NCBI RefSeq assembly: GCF_014203425.1
Contig: NZ_JACHJC010000001.1
Location: 6,713,501 to 6,777,500, forward strand
Direction of reading: 5' to 3'
DNA length: 64,000 nucleotides
From: Micromonospora echinospora
GTDB taxonomy: Bacteria > Actinomycetota > Actinomycetes > Mycobacteriales > Micromonosporaceae
The notes below the pieces were generated by a model. That model saw only the letters and a list, made by a program, of their open reading frames with translations. It was not told the DNA's origin and made no database searches. Each line of letters begins with the position of its first letter. The stretch's first letter is position 1. The translations under genes and the position numbers were made by a program. This document shows positions 18,595 to 28,018 of the stretch, one piece after another.

Positions 18595-19920
18595 TCAGCG
18601 GGGAGCCGGGGTGGCGCGAGGCGGGGGCGTCGGACGCGCCGGTCGGGTCAGGGTGCGGGTGGCGGCGGCGCCGAGTACCGCGCCCACCGCGATCACCAGG
18701 GTGGCCACCACTGCCACCGGCCAGGGCGACGGGCCGACCTCGGCCAGCCGCCCGCCGCCGAGCGACCCGCCGGAGGCCGCCGCGACCAGTCCCAGCAGCG
18801 CGCCGGCGACCGGTCCGGCAAGCGCGGCCGGCCCGAGCAGCGCCGGCCATCGCACATCGGCCCGTTCCTCGGCGGCGGCCCGGATCAGCCGCCGGGCCAG
18901 GAGCCAGCCGGCCGCCATCGCGGCCAGCACCGGCACCGCGAGCAGCGCGGCGCCGAGCCCGTCCATCGGGCCGCGCGGCAGGCCGGCCAACAGCGGTACG
19001 GCCGGCAGCGCGCCGACCGACACCTCACTCGTGCGGACGGCGGTGTCGGTGCCGACGGCGAACCCGGGACCGAGCAGGTAGCTGACCGACCAGGCGATGG
19101 CGTTCGGCGCGTACGCGAGGCTGACCAGGGTGATGCCGGCCTGACCGGCCACCCCGGTCCGGTAGGCGCCGATCATGTCGGCCGCGTCGCCGCCGCCGGT
19201 GGCCACCGCCAGTCCGGCCGCGCCCGCACCCGCGCCGAGCAGCAGCAGCGCCGCGACCAGCCCGGTACGCAGGCCGTCGCGCAGCGGCAGTGGGCAGCGG
19301 GCGGTCAGCAGCGCCCAGACGCCTGTGGTGCGCAGCGCCCCGACCAGGGCGGCCGGTACGCCGAACGCCGCGAACATGAGCGCGGCGGTGACCGGGGAGA
19401 CCTGCAGGCCGCCCGCGTCGACAGCGAACGCGGCGAGCGCGCCGATCAGCGCGTATCCGATCCCGACGGCGACCGCGACGGTGAGCGCCTGGCGGGGCGA
19501 GCCGGCCCCCCGCGCGCCGACGGCCCGGCTGACGTGCACCCCGGCGCGGGTGAGCCGCCAGACGGCGAGCGCGCTCAGCGCGAGCGGGATCAGGCCCAGC
19601 GGCCCGGCGGTGGTCTGCAGCGGCACGCCGTGCCCGAGCAGCCAGCCGGCCAGGCCGGCGCGCAGCGCCCCGCCGAGTGAGCCGGCGTCCTCGCTGAGCT
19701 GGGCCAGGCCCAGCACGACGGAGACCGGCAGCCACGAGGTCAGCGCGGCCCAGAGCGCCGCCACCCCGGCCGCGACGGGCAGTGGGGCCCGGCTGCGCGG
19801 CTCCTCGCCCGAGCGCGGCGCGGGCACCCGTGCGGCCGGACGGGCGCGGCCGGGTGGCCGGTCCCCGGCGCGGGGACCGGTGGCCGGGCGGCGTGGCTGG
19901 TCAGGGGTGACACGTGACAT
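18595..19920 (-). CDS. DUF6350-family polytopic membrane protein
   Basis: This 441-residue protein has a Pro/Arg-rich cytoplasmic head of about 50 residues, then about eight to ten hydrophobic segments (for example PVSVVLGLAQL, LTVAVAVGIGYALIGALAAF, VAVVATLVIAVGAVLGAAA). In other actinobacteria DUF6350 genes lie between sucCD and purNH, as here. That synteny supports the call. No enzymatic motif is visible. Start ATG 19920 has no strong ribosome site. Confidence 0.7.
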   Translation of the reverse strand: MSRVTPDQPRRPATGPRAGDRPPGRARPAARVPAPRSGEEPRSRAPLPVAAGVAALWAALTSWLPVSVVLGLAQLSEDAGSLGGALRAGLAGWLLGHGVPLQTTAGPLGLIPLALSALAVWRLTRAGVHVSRAVGARGAGSPRQALTVAVAVGIGYALIGALAAFAVDAGGLQVSPVTAALMFAAFGVPAALVGALRTTGVWALLTARCPLPLRDGLRTGLVAALLLLGAGAGAAGLAVATGGGDAADMIGAYRTGVAGQAGITLVSLAYAPNAIAWSVSYLLGPGFAVGTDTAVRTSEVSVGALPAVPLLAGLPRGPMDGLGAALLAVPVLAAMAAGWLLARRLIRAAAEERADVRWPALLGPAALAGPVAGALLGLVAAASGGSLGGGRLAEVGPSPWPVAVVATLVIAVGAVLGAAATRTLTRPARPTPPPRATPAPR

Positions 19921-20077
19921 CGCGTCTACTCTGGCACGCCGCGGGAAGGACGGCAGTCCGATACCGGGTCGGCAGCGTGGCGAGTTCGCCGAACCCCCGC
20001 TCAGCGGTGGTGATCCGGTCTAGCCTCGGCCTCAGACGCGACTTTCCCGTCGCGGCGCCTACCGCTCGGAGGAAGCC

Positions 20078-20347
20078 GTGCACGCTCCGTATCCGCCACC
20101 ACCGCCGCCACCGGCCGTCGGCCGGGACCGGACCACGCTCTGGGGCGTCCTCGGCATCGTCTTCGGCCTGTTCTGCTGCGGCATCCTGGGCATCGTCTTC
20201 GGCGCGCTGTCGATCCGCGACGCGCGGCGCAACGGCAGGTCGCAGCTGCTCGGCTGGCTGGGCATCGCGTTCGGCGTGATCAACATCGTCGCCAGCGCCA
20301 TCGTGCGGGCCCGGGGCAACTCGTACTACCCGTACTGGTACCGCTGA
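20078..20347 (+). CDS. Short DUF4190-type membrane protein
   Basis: This 89-residue protein has a Pro-rich head (HAPYPPPPPPP) and two hydrophobic helices (LWGVLGIVFGLFCCGILGIVFGA region and LGWLGIAFGVINIVASAIV) around a short Arg-rich loop. GTG 20078 is preceded by GGAGGAAGCC. It is a smaller relative of the product encoded at 17971, and DUF6350 lies between them on the other strand. Confidence 0.75.
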   Translation: MHAPYPPPPPPPAVGRDRTTLWGVLGIVFGLFCCGILGIVFGALSIRDARRNGRSQLLGWLGIAFGVINIVASAIVRARGNSYYPYWYR

Positions 20348-20350
20348 ACG

Positions 20351-20386
20351 CGAGGGGGCCGACCGGCTTCCCGGTCGACCCCCTCG
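20351..20386. terminator. Bidirectional terminator between DUF4190 and sucD
   Basis: Sixteen-base arms (CGAGGGGGCCGACCGG and CCGGTCGACCCCCTCG, one mismatch) with a CTTC tetraloop lie between convergent genes, 4 bases after one stop and 20 bases after the other. Confidence 0.8.
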
Positions 20387-20405
20387 GCGCGCGTCGTACG
20401 GCCGC

Positions 20406-21293
20406 TCAGCGGCCGGACATGAGTTCCCGCATCAGGTTGGCGGTCTCGGTCGGGGTCTTGCCGACCTTGACGCCCACCGCCTCCAGCGCCGCCTTCTTGG
20501 CGTCGGCGGTGCCCGCCGAGCCCGAGATGATCGCGCCGGCGTGACCCATGGTCTTGCCGGGCGGGGCGGTGAAGCCGGCGATGTAGCCGACCACCGGCTT
20601 GGTGACGTTGGCCTTGATGAACTCGGCCGCCCGCTCCTCGGCGTCGCCGCCGATCTCACCGATCATGACGATCGCGTCGGTCTCCGGGTCCGCCTCGAAG
20701 GCGGCCAGAGCGTCGATGTGGGTGGTGCCGATGATCGGGTCACCGCCGATGCCGACGCAGGTGGAGAAGCCGATGTCGCGCAGCTCGTACATCATCTGGT
20801 AGGTCAGCGTGCCGCTCTTGCTGACCAGGCCGATGCGGCCGGAGCCGGTGATGTCGGCCGGGATGATGCCGGCGTTGGACGCGCCCGGCGAGGCGATGCC
20901 CGGGCAGTTCGGGCCGATGATCCGGGTGCGCTCGCCCTTGGACTTGTTGTACGCCCAGAACGCGGCGGTGTCGTGCACCGGCACGCCCTCGGTGATGACC
21001 ACGGCCAGGTCGATGCCGGCGTCGATCGCCTCGACCACAGCGGCCTTGGTGAACTGCGGCGGCACGAAGATGACTGTGACGTCCGCCCCGGTGGACTTCA
21101 TCGCGTCCGCGACGGACGCGAAGACCGGTAGCTCGGTGCCGTCGAAGTCGACAGTGGTGCCGGCCTTGCGCGGGTTCACGCCGCCGACCACGTTGGTGCC
21201 GGCGGCGAGCATCCGCCGGGTGTGCTTGGAACCCTCGGAACCGGTCATCCCCTGCACGATGACCTTGGAGTCCTTGGTCAGCCAGATAGCCAT
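20406..21293 (-). CDS. sucD: Succinate-CoA ligase, alpha subunit
   Basis: SucD binds CoA and carries the phosphohistidine in the ADP/GDP-forming conversion of succinyl-CoA to succinate. The 295-residue protein shows the CoA-binding [31 protein letters not shown] and the catalytic-loop histidine in GHAGAI. ATG 21293 is two bases beyond the sucC stop. A much longer open frame upstream is a shadow of sucC. Confidence 0.95.
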   Translation of the reverse strand: MAIWLTKDSKVIVQGMTGSEGSKHTRRMLAAGTNVVGGVNPRKAGTTVDFDGTELPVFASVADAMKSTGADVTVIFVPPQFTKAAVVEAIDAGIDLAVVITEGVPVHDTAAFWAYNKSKGERTRIIGPNCPGIASPGASNAGIIPADITGSGRIGLVSKSGTLTYQMMYELRDIGFSTCVGIGGDPIIGTTHIDALAAFEADPETDAIVMIGEIGGDAEERAAEFIKANVTKPVVGYIAGFTAPPGKTMGHAGAIISGSAGTADAKKAALEAVGVKVGKTPTETANLMRELMSGR

Positions 21294-21295
21294 TG

Positions 21296-22474
21296 TCAGA
21301 CCCCCGCAGCTGCCAGCTCGGCGGCCCGCTCGGCCGCGCCGTCCATGGTGTCGACCCGCTGGATCAGCGGGTTGGCCGCGCCGTCGAGGATCGCCCGACC
21401 GGCCTCGGCGTTGTTGCCGTCGAGGCGGACGACGAGCGGCTTGGTGGCCTTCTCGCCGCGCTGCTCCAGCAGAGCCAGCGCCTGCACGATGCCGTTGGCG
21501 ACCGCGTCGCAGGCGGTGATGCCGCCGAAGACGTTGACGAAGACGCTCTTGACCGACGGGTCGGACAGGACGATCTCCAGGCCGTTCGCCATCACCTCGG
21601 CGCTCGCGCCGCCGCCGATGTCGAGGAAGTTGGCCGGCTTGACGCCGCCGTGCCGCTCGCCCGCGTACGCGACCACGTCGAGCGTGGACATGACCAGGCC
21701 CGCGCCGTTGCCGATGATGCCGACCTCGCCGTCGAGCTTGACGTAGTTGAGGTCCTTGGCCTTGGCGGCCTGCTCCAGCGGGTCCACCGACGCCTGGTCG
21801 ACCAGGGCCTCGTGGTCCGGGTGCCGGAACGCGGCGTTCTCGTCCAGGGTGACCTTGGCGTCCAGGAGCAGCAGCTTGCCGTCCTTGGTGGTGGCCAGCG
21901 GGTTCACCTCGACGAGCGTGGCGTCCTCGGCGACGAACGCCTGCCACAGCTTCACCGCGACGTCGACGACCTGGTCGGCGATCTCGGCCGGGAAGTTGGC
22001 CGCGGTGACGATCTCCCGGGCCTTCGCCTCGTCGACGCCGGTGTTGGCGTCGATCGGGGCCTTGACGACCCGCTCCGGGGTCTCGGCCGCCACCTGCTCG
22101 ATGTCCATACCGCCGGCCACGCTGGCGATGCAGAGGAAGGTGCGGTTCGCCCGGTCGAGCAGGTAAGAGAAGTAGTACTCCTCGGCCACGTCCGCGGTCA
22201 CGGTGATCATGACCTTGTGGACGGTGTGACCCTTGATGTCCATGCCGAGGATGTCGGTGGCCCGGGCCACCGTCTCCTCCGCGCCCTCGGCCAGCTTCAC
22301 GCCGCCGGCCTTGCCGCGGCCACCGACCTTCACCTGCGCCTTGACGACCACCCGACCGCCGAGGCGTTCGGCGATCGCGCGGGCCTCCTCCGGGGTAGTG
22401 GCGACGCCGCCGGCGAGCACGGGCAAGCCGTGCCGCTCGAACAGGTCCCGCCCCTGGTACTCGTACAGGTCCAC
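21296..22474 (-). CDS. sucC: Succinate-CoA ligase, beta subunit
   Basis: SucC has the ATP-grasp domain of the complex and supplies the nucleotide site. The 392-residue protein starts [18 protein letters not shown], has the ATP-grasp [18 protein letters not shown] segment and the succinate-side [17 protein letters not shown] 22474 starts the family-typical sequence. It is the first gene of sucCD, with a 462-bp upstream region that holds an inverted repeat. Confidence 0.95.
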   Translation of the reverse strand: MDLYEYQGRDLFERHGLPVLAGGVATTPEEARAIAERLGGRVVVKAQVKVGGRGKAGGVKLAEGAEETVARATDILGMDIKGHTVHKVMITVTADVAEEYYFSYLLDRANRTFLCIASVAGGMDIEQVAAETPERVVKAPIDANTGVDEAKAREIVTAANFPAEIADQVVDVAVKLWQAFVAEDATLVEVNPLATTKDGKLLLLDAKVTLDENAAFRHPDHEALVDQASVDPLEQAAKAKDLNYVKLDGEVGIIGNGAGLVMSTLDVVAYAGERHGGVKPANFLDIGGGASAEVMANGLEIVLSDPSVKSVFVNVFGGITACDAVANGIVQALALLEQRGEKATKPLVVRLDGNNAEAGRAILDGAANPLIQRVDTMDGAAERAAELAAAGV

Positions 22475-22544
22475 GTTTGCGCGTCCCGTCCCGTCTCCGC
22501 GGCGCGCCGTCGCGCCGCCACCAGCTTTGGAAAATCAGTTTGAC

Positions 22545-22567
22545 GCCTGTCATCAGAAGAGACAGGC
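22545..22567 (-). promoter_or_regulatory. Inverted repeat upstream of sucC
   Basis: Perfect 7-base arms GCCTGTC and GACAGGC flank 9 bases, about 70-95 bp before the sucC start and within a locally less GC-rich stretch. An operator or a leader hairpin are both possible. Confidence 0.35.
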
Positions 22568-22870
22568 CATTTGCCGCAGCCTAACGAGATGGGAACCGGC
22601 GGCAACCGAGCGGGTGCGGGGTGTGCGGTAATGCACAGCCGTCTCCGGCCGGCGCCGGTTCCGGGCGGGTCGCCGCCGGGGAGCCGCCGCGACGGGCGGG
22701 TGGCACGCGTCGACGACCGCCGACGTCAGCCGTCCGGGGGATGTGCCGGACCGGGCGTAACCGCCGGTCGGGGGCGTCGTTGAGTGTGATGTCGGAGCGC
22801 TGGTCAAGCGCGACGACGGGAGCGGCCGATGCCCTGTCGGTCGAGGGGTGGCGGCGGGGCATCGTGCATA

Positions 22871-22907
22871 GAGGGGCCGGGCGTGTGAGGGGTGCGTCCG
22901 GCCCCTC
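22871..22907 (-). terminator. Probable terminator of the B12-binding protein gene
   Basis: Perfect 10-base arms GAGGGGCCGG and CCGGCCCCTC, with a 17-base loop, lie about 30 bases after the stop on the minus strand. The long loop lowers confidence. Confidence 0.5.
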
Positions 22908-22936
22908 CCCCGTGCCCGGAGCCGCAATGCGGCGGG

Positions 22937-23341
22937 TCAGCCGACCGGCTGGGCGACGTTCTCCCGCACCCATTCGACGATCGACCCGGTGGTGGCGCCG
23001 GGGGTGAAGATCTTCGCGACGCCGAGCCGCTCCAGTTCCGGCAGATCGGCGTCGGGGATGATGCCGCCGCCGAACACCACGATGTCGGTGGCGTCGCGCT
23101 CGGCGAGCAGTTCGAGGACGCGCTTGAACAGCGTCATGTGCGCACCGGAGAGCACCGACAGGCCGACCGCGTCCGCGTCCTCCTGGATGGCCGTCTCCAC
23201 GATCTGCTCGGGCGTCTGGTGCAGGCCGGTGTAGATGACCTCCATGCCCGCGTCACGCAGGGCACGCGCGACGACCTTCGCGCCCCGGTCGTGGCCGTCC
23301 AGGCCGGGCTTCGCGACGACGACCCGGATACGAGAGCTCAT
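22937..23341 (-). CDS. Stand-alone cobalamin-binding domain protein
   Basis: This 134-residue protein is a single B12-binding Rossmann-like domain. It has the cobalamin lower-ligand motif DxHxxG (DGHDRG near residue 16), a central SVLSGAHM and a GGGIIPDAD segment. Such sequences correspond to the C-terminal domain of methylmalonyl-CoA-type mutases and to separate small mutase subunits. I chose ATG 23341, with AAAGG upstream; the longer frame reads through a promoter region. No mutase large subunit is in the window. Proximity to sucCD (succinyl-CoA) fits a mutase role, but that is inference. Confidence 0.85.
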   Translation of the reverse strand: MSSRIRVVVAKPGLDGHDRGAKVVARALRDAGMEVIYTGLHQTPEQIVETAIQEDADAVGLSVLSGAHMTLFKRVLELLAERDATDIVVFGGGIIPDADLPELERLGVAKIFTPGATTGSIVEWVRENVAQPVG

Positions 23342-23742
23342 CTGCGCACACCTTTCACCAGGACACTGACCTGAACGAACGGTAACCCGGCGGAGCGGAG
23401 GGCGGAAAGCGGGGCCCGGACCGTCCCACGCACGGGCCACTCCCCTACCGCTCATGCGCGTACGCGGAAAGCCGGACACCTCCGCCGATCGGTCACTATC
23501 CGCGACGAATGGACAGTCGGAGGCCCACCCGACCGGCGGTACGGGATATGACAAGACAGGATGGAAACGGACAAAAGAAACGCCAGTTCGGCGCTTCGGC
23601 TTGTGACAGGAGTGGCAGTTGGCTAACGTGTCCACGGTTGTCATCAGGTCCACGGACGGGTGACGACGCGACACCGGAAGTTCGACCGAGCTTCACCGAA
23701 CGGTCCGGAGTCGCATCGGATCCCCGACAACGGAGGGTGTGC
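23342..23742. other. Divergent leader region before the first M23 peptidase gene
   Basis: No gene is supported in these 401 bases. They hold a good promoter at 23601-23629 and a roughly 107-base untranslated leader with a direct repeat TCCACGG (near 23631 and 23651). I do not recognise a riboswitch in the leader. The region is visibly less GC-rich than the coding sequence. Confidence 0.5.
23601..23629 (+). promoter_or_regulatory. Promoter of the first M23 peptidase gene
   Basis: TTGTGA at 23601-23606 and TAACGT at 23624-23629, with an exact 17-base spacer, fit housekeeping-type boxes. The expected start of transcription is near 23636, which leaves a leader of about 107 bases. Confidence 0.5.
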
Positions 23743-24453
23743 GTGCGCCAGCGCCTGTCGTCTGAGCCCGACCGCTATCGCGGCCGCCGCCGCGTGCCCA
23801 CCCCCCCGCGGAGCCGCTACGCGGCGGTGGTCACCACCGCATTCGTCGGCGCCGGCATCGTCGCCATCGGCGCGAACGCCCTGCCCGACGCCAAGAGCGT
23901 CAACCCCTCGGTCCTCGACGAGCTCCGGCAGGCCTCGGTCGCCAGCCAGGACGCAGCGGCCCGTGCCGACAGCGCCGACCGCGCGTCCCGGTCCGACCGC
24001 ACCGACAGCAAGATCACCGAGCAGGACCCGTGGCTCCTGCCACTGCACGGCTACGACTTCAAGTCCCCCTACGGCGTGCGCTGGGGCAAGCTGCACACCG
24101 GCATCGACCTGGTCGCGCCGGAGGGCACGCCGTACAAGGCGGTCCACGCCGGGACGGTCACCAAGGCCGGCTGGTTCGGCGGCTACGGCTACGCGGTGAT
24201 CGTGGAGCACTCCGACGGCACCGAGGCCATCTACGGCCACTCCTCCGCCGTGTCGGTCAAGGAGGGCCAGGAGGTGAAGGCCGGCGACCAGCTCGGCCTG
24301 GTCGGCAACACCGGCCACTCCTACGGCTCCCACCTGCACCTGGAGATCCATGTCAAGGGCCAGCCGCAGGACCCGGTGGCGTTCCTCAAGGAGCGCGGAG
24401 TGGACATCCAGCTCGAAATCGAAGCGATTTACGGCGACGTAGCCGCCTCCTGA
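23743..24453 (+). CDS. M23-family peptidase, membrane-anchored or exported
   Basis: This 236-residue protein has a basic head, one hydrophobic segment (YAAVVTTAFVGAGIVAIGANA, about residues 26-46), an Ala/Ser/Asp-rich linker and a C-terminal LytM domain. Zinc ligands are visible in LHTGIDL (HxxxD) and HLHLE (HxH). Such enzymes cut peptidoglycan cross-bridges or act as binding or activating partners. GTG 23743 is placed 6 bases after GGAGG; the frame further upstream lies in the leader. A paralogue follows at 24713. Confidence 0.88.
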   Translation: MRQRLSSEPDRYRGRRRVPTPPRSRYAAVVTTAFVGAGIVAIGANALPDAKSVNPSVLDELRQASVASQDAAARADSADRASRSDRTDSKITEQDPWLLPLHGYDFKSPYGVRWGKLHTGIDLVAPEGTPYKAVHAGTVTKAGWFGGYGYAVIVEHSDGTEAIYGHSSAVSVKEGQEVKAGDQLGLVGNTGHSYGSHLHLEIHVKGQPQDPVAFLKERGVDIQLEIEAIYGDVAAS

Positions 24454-24472
24454 CGCTCAGTACGCCCCGTCA

Positions 24473-24505
24473 CCGCCCGGATCACACGATCCGGGCGGTT
24501 TCGTT
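24473..24505 (+). terminator. Intrinsic terminator of the first M23 peptidase gene
   Basis: Perfect 11-base arms (CCGCCCGGATC and GATCCGGGCGG), an ACAC loop and a T-rich tail (TTTCGTTT) make this a classical Rho-independent terminator. Confidence 0.9.
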
Positions 24506-24712
24506 TGGCCGAAGTCTGCCACGTCACACCCGCCGATGTGAGCGGGGCCACAGCCGTCGGTGATCGTCTTCGCCGCGGAACCGCCCGTCCGGTCGGGAAC
24601 CGGGCACGAGGCGACGGCCCGCGCCCCTTGCCCCGGCCACCCGATACCCGCAGCCACCTGCGCCGACACCAGTATTTCGTGGTCACGTGCCCCTCGACTG
24701 GTGAAGGATCCC

Positions 24713-25474
24713 GTGCAGCACAGCAGCCCCACCCCGTACAACGCTCCCGCCCGGCACCGGCGCCCCCGCCGCGCCCGGCGCACCGCATACGTGGTCACCG
24801 GCGCGGTCGCCCTGCTCGGCCTCGGCATCGGCGGCGTAGTCACCGTCGCCGACCGCTCCGCACCGACGCCCGCCGCCGTCGACCTCGGCGTACAGGCCCG
24901 CGTCGACGACGCGGCCCGCGCCGACCGTTCGGCCCGCGAGCCACTCACCCCGTCCGCCGTCCCGGCCAGCCCGTCGCCGAGCCCGAGCGCGACCACCCCG
25001 GCGCCGAAGAAGTCAGCGACCGCGAAACCCAAGCCCAAGCCCAAGCCCAAGAAGACGACAGTGGCGAAGAAGCCGGCCTGGGTCATCCCGATGAAGGGCG
25101 CCGGCATCACGTCCTGCTACGGACCCCGCTGGGGCACCCAGCACGCCGGCATCGACTTCGCCATGCCGGCCGGCACCCCGATCCACGCCGCCGCGGCGGG
25201 CACCGTGGTCAAGGCCGGCGACGTGGGCGACGGTTACGGCATCTCGGTCTTCATCGACCACCACAACGGCTACCTGACCCACTACGCCCACCAGAGCCGG
25301 CTCGCCGTCGCCGTGGGCGACAAGGTCAAGGCCGGTCAGGTCATCGGCTACGAGGGCTCCACCGGCGACTCCACCGGCCCGCACCTGCACTTCGAGGTGC
25401 ACCAGGGCGCCATGTGGAACCAGATCGACCCGGCGCCGTTCCTGCGCGCGCGGGGCATCAACGTGGCCTGCTGA
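24713..25474 (+). CDS. M23-family peptidase, second copy
   Basis: This 253-residue relative of the preceding gene product has a basic head (RHRRPRRARR), a hydrophobic segment (YVVTGAVALLGLGIGGVV), a linker with a Lys-Pro run (KPKPKPKPKK) and a C-terminal LytM domain. Zinc ligands lie in HAGIDF and HLHFE. The domain also contains two extra cysteines (SCYGPRW and the final residue). GTG 24713 follows AAGGA; GTG 24701 is the alternative. The terminator and separate leader suggest independent transcription from the first copy. Confidence 0.87.
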   Translation: MQHSSPTPYNAPARHRRPRRARRTAYVVTGAVALLGLGIGGVVTVADRSAPTPAAVDLGVQARVDDAARADRSAREPLTPSAVPASPSPSPSATTPAPKKSATAKPKPKPKPKKTTVAKKPAWVIPMKGAGITSCYGPRWGTQHAGIDFAMPAGTPIHAAAAGTVVKAGDVGDGYGISVFIDHHNGYLTHYAHQSRLAVAVGDKVKAGQVIGYEGSTGDSTGPHLHFEVHQGAMWNQIDPAPFLRARGINVAC

Positions 25475-25493
25475 CCGCGCCACGACAGGATGA

Positions 25494-25526
25494 GGGCCCG
25501 GTCCGGCCACAAGCCGGACCGGGCCC
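25494..25526. terminator. Bidirectional terminator between M23 peptidase and pcrA
   Basis: A perfect 14-bp stem (GGGCCCGGTCCGGC with GCCGGACCGGGCCC) and a CACAA loop lie between convergent genes, 20 bases after one stop and 8 bases after the other. Confidence 0.85.
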
Positions 25527-25534
25527 GCTCACGC

Positions 25535-27928
25535 TCAGAGCTTGTCGATGGGCGCGTGCCGCAGCACCAGCCACATGGTCTGGTCGCCGAAGTCGATCTG
25601 GGCCCGGGCGCCCGGACCGGCCCCCTCCACCGCCAGCACGCGGCCCAGGCCGTACCGCTGGTGGTTGACCCGGTCCCCGGCCGAGACCTTCGGGGCCTGC
25701 TTCAGCTCGCTCGCCGTGGACAGGCGGCTGGCGTCCACGCCCAGCCGCTTCGCCAGCTCGGTCGCCTTGGGCGTACCGCCGGCGAAGCCGCCGCGGCCCA
25801 GGCGGTCCGCCCGGCCGCCGACGCCGCCGCCCCCGCCACCCCACGAGGTGTACGACCCCTCGGTGCGCTCCCAGCGGACCAGCTCCGGTGGCAACTCCTC
25901 CAGGAACCGCGACGGCGGGTTGTACGCGGGCGCGCCCCACGCCGACCGGGTGACCGCGCGGGACAGGTAGAGGCGCTGGCGGGCCCGGGTGATGCCGACG
26001 TACGCCAGCCGCCGCTCCTCCTCCAGCTCGCGGGTGTCGCCGAGCGACCGCAGGTGCGGGAAGACGCCGTCCTCCAGGCCGGTCAGGAAGACCACCGGGA
26101 ACTCCAGGCCCTTCGCGGTGTGCAGCGTCATCAGCGTGACCACGCCCTGGTGGTCCGGGTCGTCGGAGGGGATCTGGTCGGCGTCGGCGACGAGCGCCAC
26201 CTGCTCCAGGAACCCGGCCAGGGTGGCCCGCTCGTCGTCGGCGCCCAGCGCCTCGATCCGTTCGGTGTACTCCCGGGCGACGCTCACCAGCTCCTGGAGG
26301 TTGTCCACCCGGCCGGCGTCCTGCGGATCGAGGCTCTCCTCCAGCTCGGCCAGGTAGCCCGAGCGGGTCAGCACCGCCTCCAGCACCTCCTCCGGCGTGC
26401 CGGTGTCGGCCAGGTCCCGCGCCGCGTCGAGCAGCGCCACGAACTCGGCGATGCCGTTCGCCGCCCGGGTGGAGATGCCGGGCGCGTCCTTGGCCCGGCG
26501 CAGCGCGGCCCCGAAGGAGATGCGGTCCCGCGCGGCCAGCGCCTCCACGCACGCCTCGGCCCGCTCGCCGATGCCCCGGCGCGGCGTGTTGAGGATCCGC
26601 CGCAGGCTGACCGTGTCGTCGTCGTTCACCACCGCGCGCAGGTACGCGAGCGCGTCGCGGACCTCCTTGCGCTCGTAGAAGCGCACCCCGCCGACCACCT
26701 TGTAGGGCAGGCCGACCCGGATGAACACCTCCTCGAACACGCGGGACATGGCGTTGGTGCGGTAGAAGACCGCCACGTCGCCCGGGCGGGTCTCGCCGTC
26801 GTCGACCAGCCGGTCGATCTCCCGGGCCACCCAGTCCGCCTCGGCGTGCTCGGTGTCGGCGACGTACCCGACGATCTGCTCGCCGGACCCGGCGTCGCTC
26901 CACAGCCGCTTCGGCTTGCGGGAGGTGTTGCGGTCGATGACCGCGTTCGCCGCGTTGAGGATGGTCTGGGTCGAGCGGTAGTTCTGCTCCAGCAGGATGG
27001 TGCGGGCGTCGGTGAAGTCCCGCTCGAACTCCAGGATGTTGCGGATGGTCGCGCCGCGGAAGGCGTAGATCGACTGGTCGGCGTCGCCGACCACGCAGAG
27101 TTCGGCCGGCGGGATCCCCTCGGTCCCGGAGACCAGCTCCTTGATCAGCACGTACTGGGCGTGGTTGGTGTCCTGGTATTCGTCGACGAGCACGTGCCGG
27201 AACCGCCGCCGGTAGCTCTCCGCCACGTGCGGGTGCGACTGGAGCAGGTGCACCGTGGTCATGATCAGGTCGTCGAAGTCCAGCGCGTGGGCCTCGCGCA
27301 GCCGCCGCTGGTAGAGCGTGTACGCCTCGGCCAGCGCCCGCTCGTTCGGCCCCTTGGCCCGGCCGGCGAACTCCTCCGGGTCGACCAGCTCGTTCTTCAG
27401 GTTCGACACCTGGGCGGCCAGGCCCCGGGCCGGGTAGCGCTTCGGGTCCAGGTCCAGCTCGCGGGCGACCATCTGCATCAGCCGGCGCGAGTCGTCCGCG
27501 TCGTAGATCGAGAACGTCGACTTCAGGCCGGCGTGCTCGTGCTCGGCCCGCAGGATGCGTACGCACGCCGAGTGGAACGTCGACACCCACATCATCCGGG
27601 CGCGCGGGCCGACCAGCGCGGCCACCCGCTCCTTCATCTCACCGGCGGCCTTGTTGGTGAAGGTGATCGCGATGATCTCGCCGGGGTGCACGTCCCGGGC
27701 GGCGAGCAGGTAGGCGATCCGGTTGGTCAGCACCCGGGTCTTGCCGGAGCCGGCGCCGGCCACGATGAGCAGCGGGGAGCCGGCGTGGGTCACCGCGTCC
27801 CGCTGGGGGCCGTTCAGGCCGTCGAGGAGGGCCTGCGGGTCCGACCCGGCGGCCCCGGGGCGGCGCGGCGGGGTCGGCCGGGACTCCGGCGCGGGCGGGG
27901 ACGCGGGGATGTCGAAGAGAGGATGCAT
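25535..27928 (-). CDS. pcrA: ATP-dependent DNA helicase PcrA/UvrD
   Basis: This 797-residue superfamily 1A 3'-5' helicase of repair and replication restart shows motif I (VAGAGSGKTRVLTNR), motif Ia (ITFTNKAA), motif II (VDEYQDTN), motif III (VVGDADQSIYAFRGA), motif IV (LEQNYRSTQTIL) and motif V/VI (TLHTAKGLEFPVVF, VGITRARQRLYLS). The C-terminal end (DRVNHQRYGLGRVLAVEG) has the KOW/Tudor-like fold that in PcrA contacts RNA polymerase. It stands alone, convergent with the M23 gene. Confidence 0.95.
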   Translation of the reverse strand: MHPLFDIPASPPAPESRPTPPRRPGAAGSDPQALLDGLNGPQRDAVTHAGSPLLIVAGAGSGKTRVLTNRIAYLLAARDVHPGEIIAITFTNKAAGEMKERVAALVGPRARMMWVSTFHSACVRILRAEHEHAGLKSTFSIYDADDSRRLMQMVARELDLDPKRYPARGLAAQVSNLKNELVDPEEFAGRAKGPNERALAEAYTLYQRRLREAHALDFDDLIMTTVHLLQSHPHVAESYRRRFRHVLVDEYQDTNHAQYVLIKELVSGTEGIPPAELCVVGDADQSIYAFRGATIRNILEFERDFTDARTILLEQNYRSTQTILNAANAVIDRNTSRKPKRLWSDAGSGEQIVGYVADTEHAEADWVAREIDRLVDDGETRPGDVAVFYRTNAMSRVFEEVFIRVGLPYKVVGGVRFYERKEVRDALAYLRAVVNDDDTVSLRRILNTPRRGIGERAEACVEALAARDRISFGAALRRAKDAPGISTRAANGIAEFVALLDAARDLADTGTPEEVLEAVLTRSGYLAELEESLDPQDAGRVDNLQELVSVAREYTERIEALGADDERATLAGFLEQVALVADADQIPSDDPDHQGVVTLMTLHTAKGLEFPVVFLTGLEDGVFPHLRSLGDTRELEEERRLAYVGITRARQRLYLSRAVTRSAWGAPAYNPPSRFLEELPPELVRWERTEGSYTSWGGGGGGVGGRADRLGRGGFAGGTPKATELAKRLGVDASRLSTASELKQAPKVSAGDRVNHQRYGLGRVLAVEGAGPGARAQIDFGDQTMWLVLRHAPIDKL

Positions 27929-28018
27929 CGCAGCCCGAGTCTATGCCGCCGGCCGGACACTTCCCCGCCCGCGGCCGGTCGGCGCGCGGCGGCACGTCTC
28001 ACCTGTTGGTGCGTCTTC

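Larger units (their letters stand above)
22475..22936. other. Upstream region of sucCD
   Basis: No gene is supported in these 462 bases between two minus-strand genes. They hold an inverted repeat close to sucC (22545-22567: GCCTGTC and GACAGGC, 9 bases apart), which could be a regulator site. They also hold a terminator-like hairpin at the other end. Open frames crossing it have poor start signals. Confidence 0.5.

Noticed and set aside
20406..22553. Long open frame fusing sucD with upstream sequence
   Set aside because: The upstream part is a low-complexity shadow of sucC in another frame; sucD has its own ATG at 21293, two bases after the sucC stop.
22621..23007. Plus-strand ORF of 128 codons
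   Set aside because: It overlaps the end of the B12-binding gene and its terminator, has a low-complexity Arg/Gly-rich product and no ribosome-binding site.
23630..23742. c-di-AMP (ydaO-type) riboswitch before the M23 peptidase gene
   Set aside because: Wall hydrolase genes of actinobacteria often carry one and the leader is long, but I could not find the conserved motifs of this class in the right order. Only a general GGCTAACG-like match occurs, and it coincides with the -10 box.
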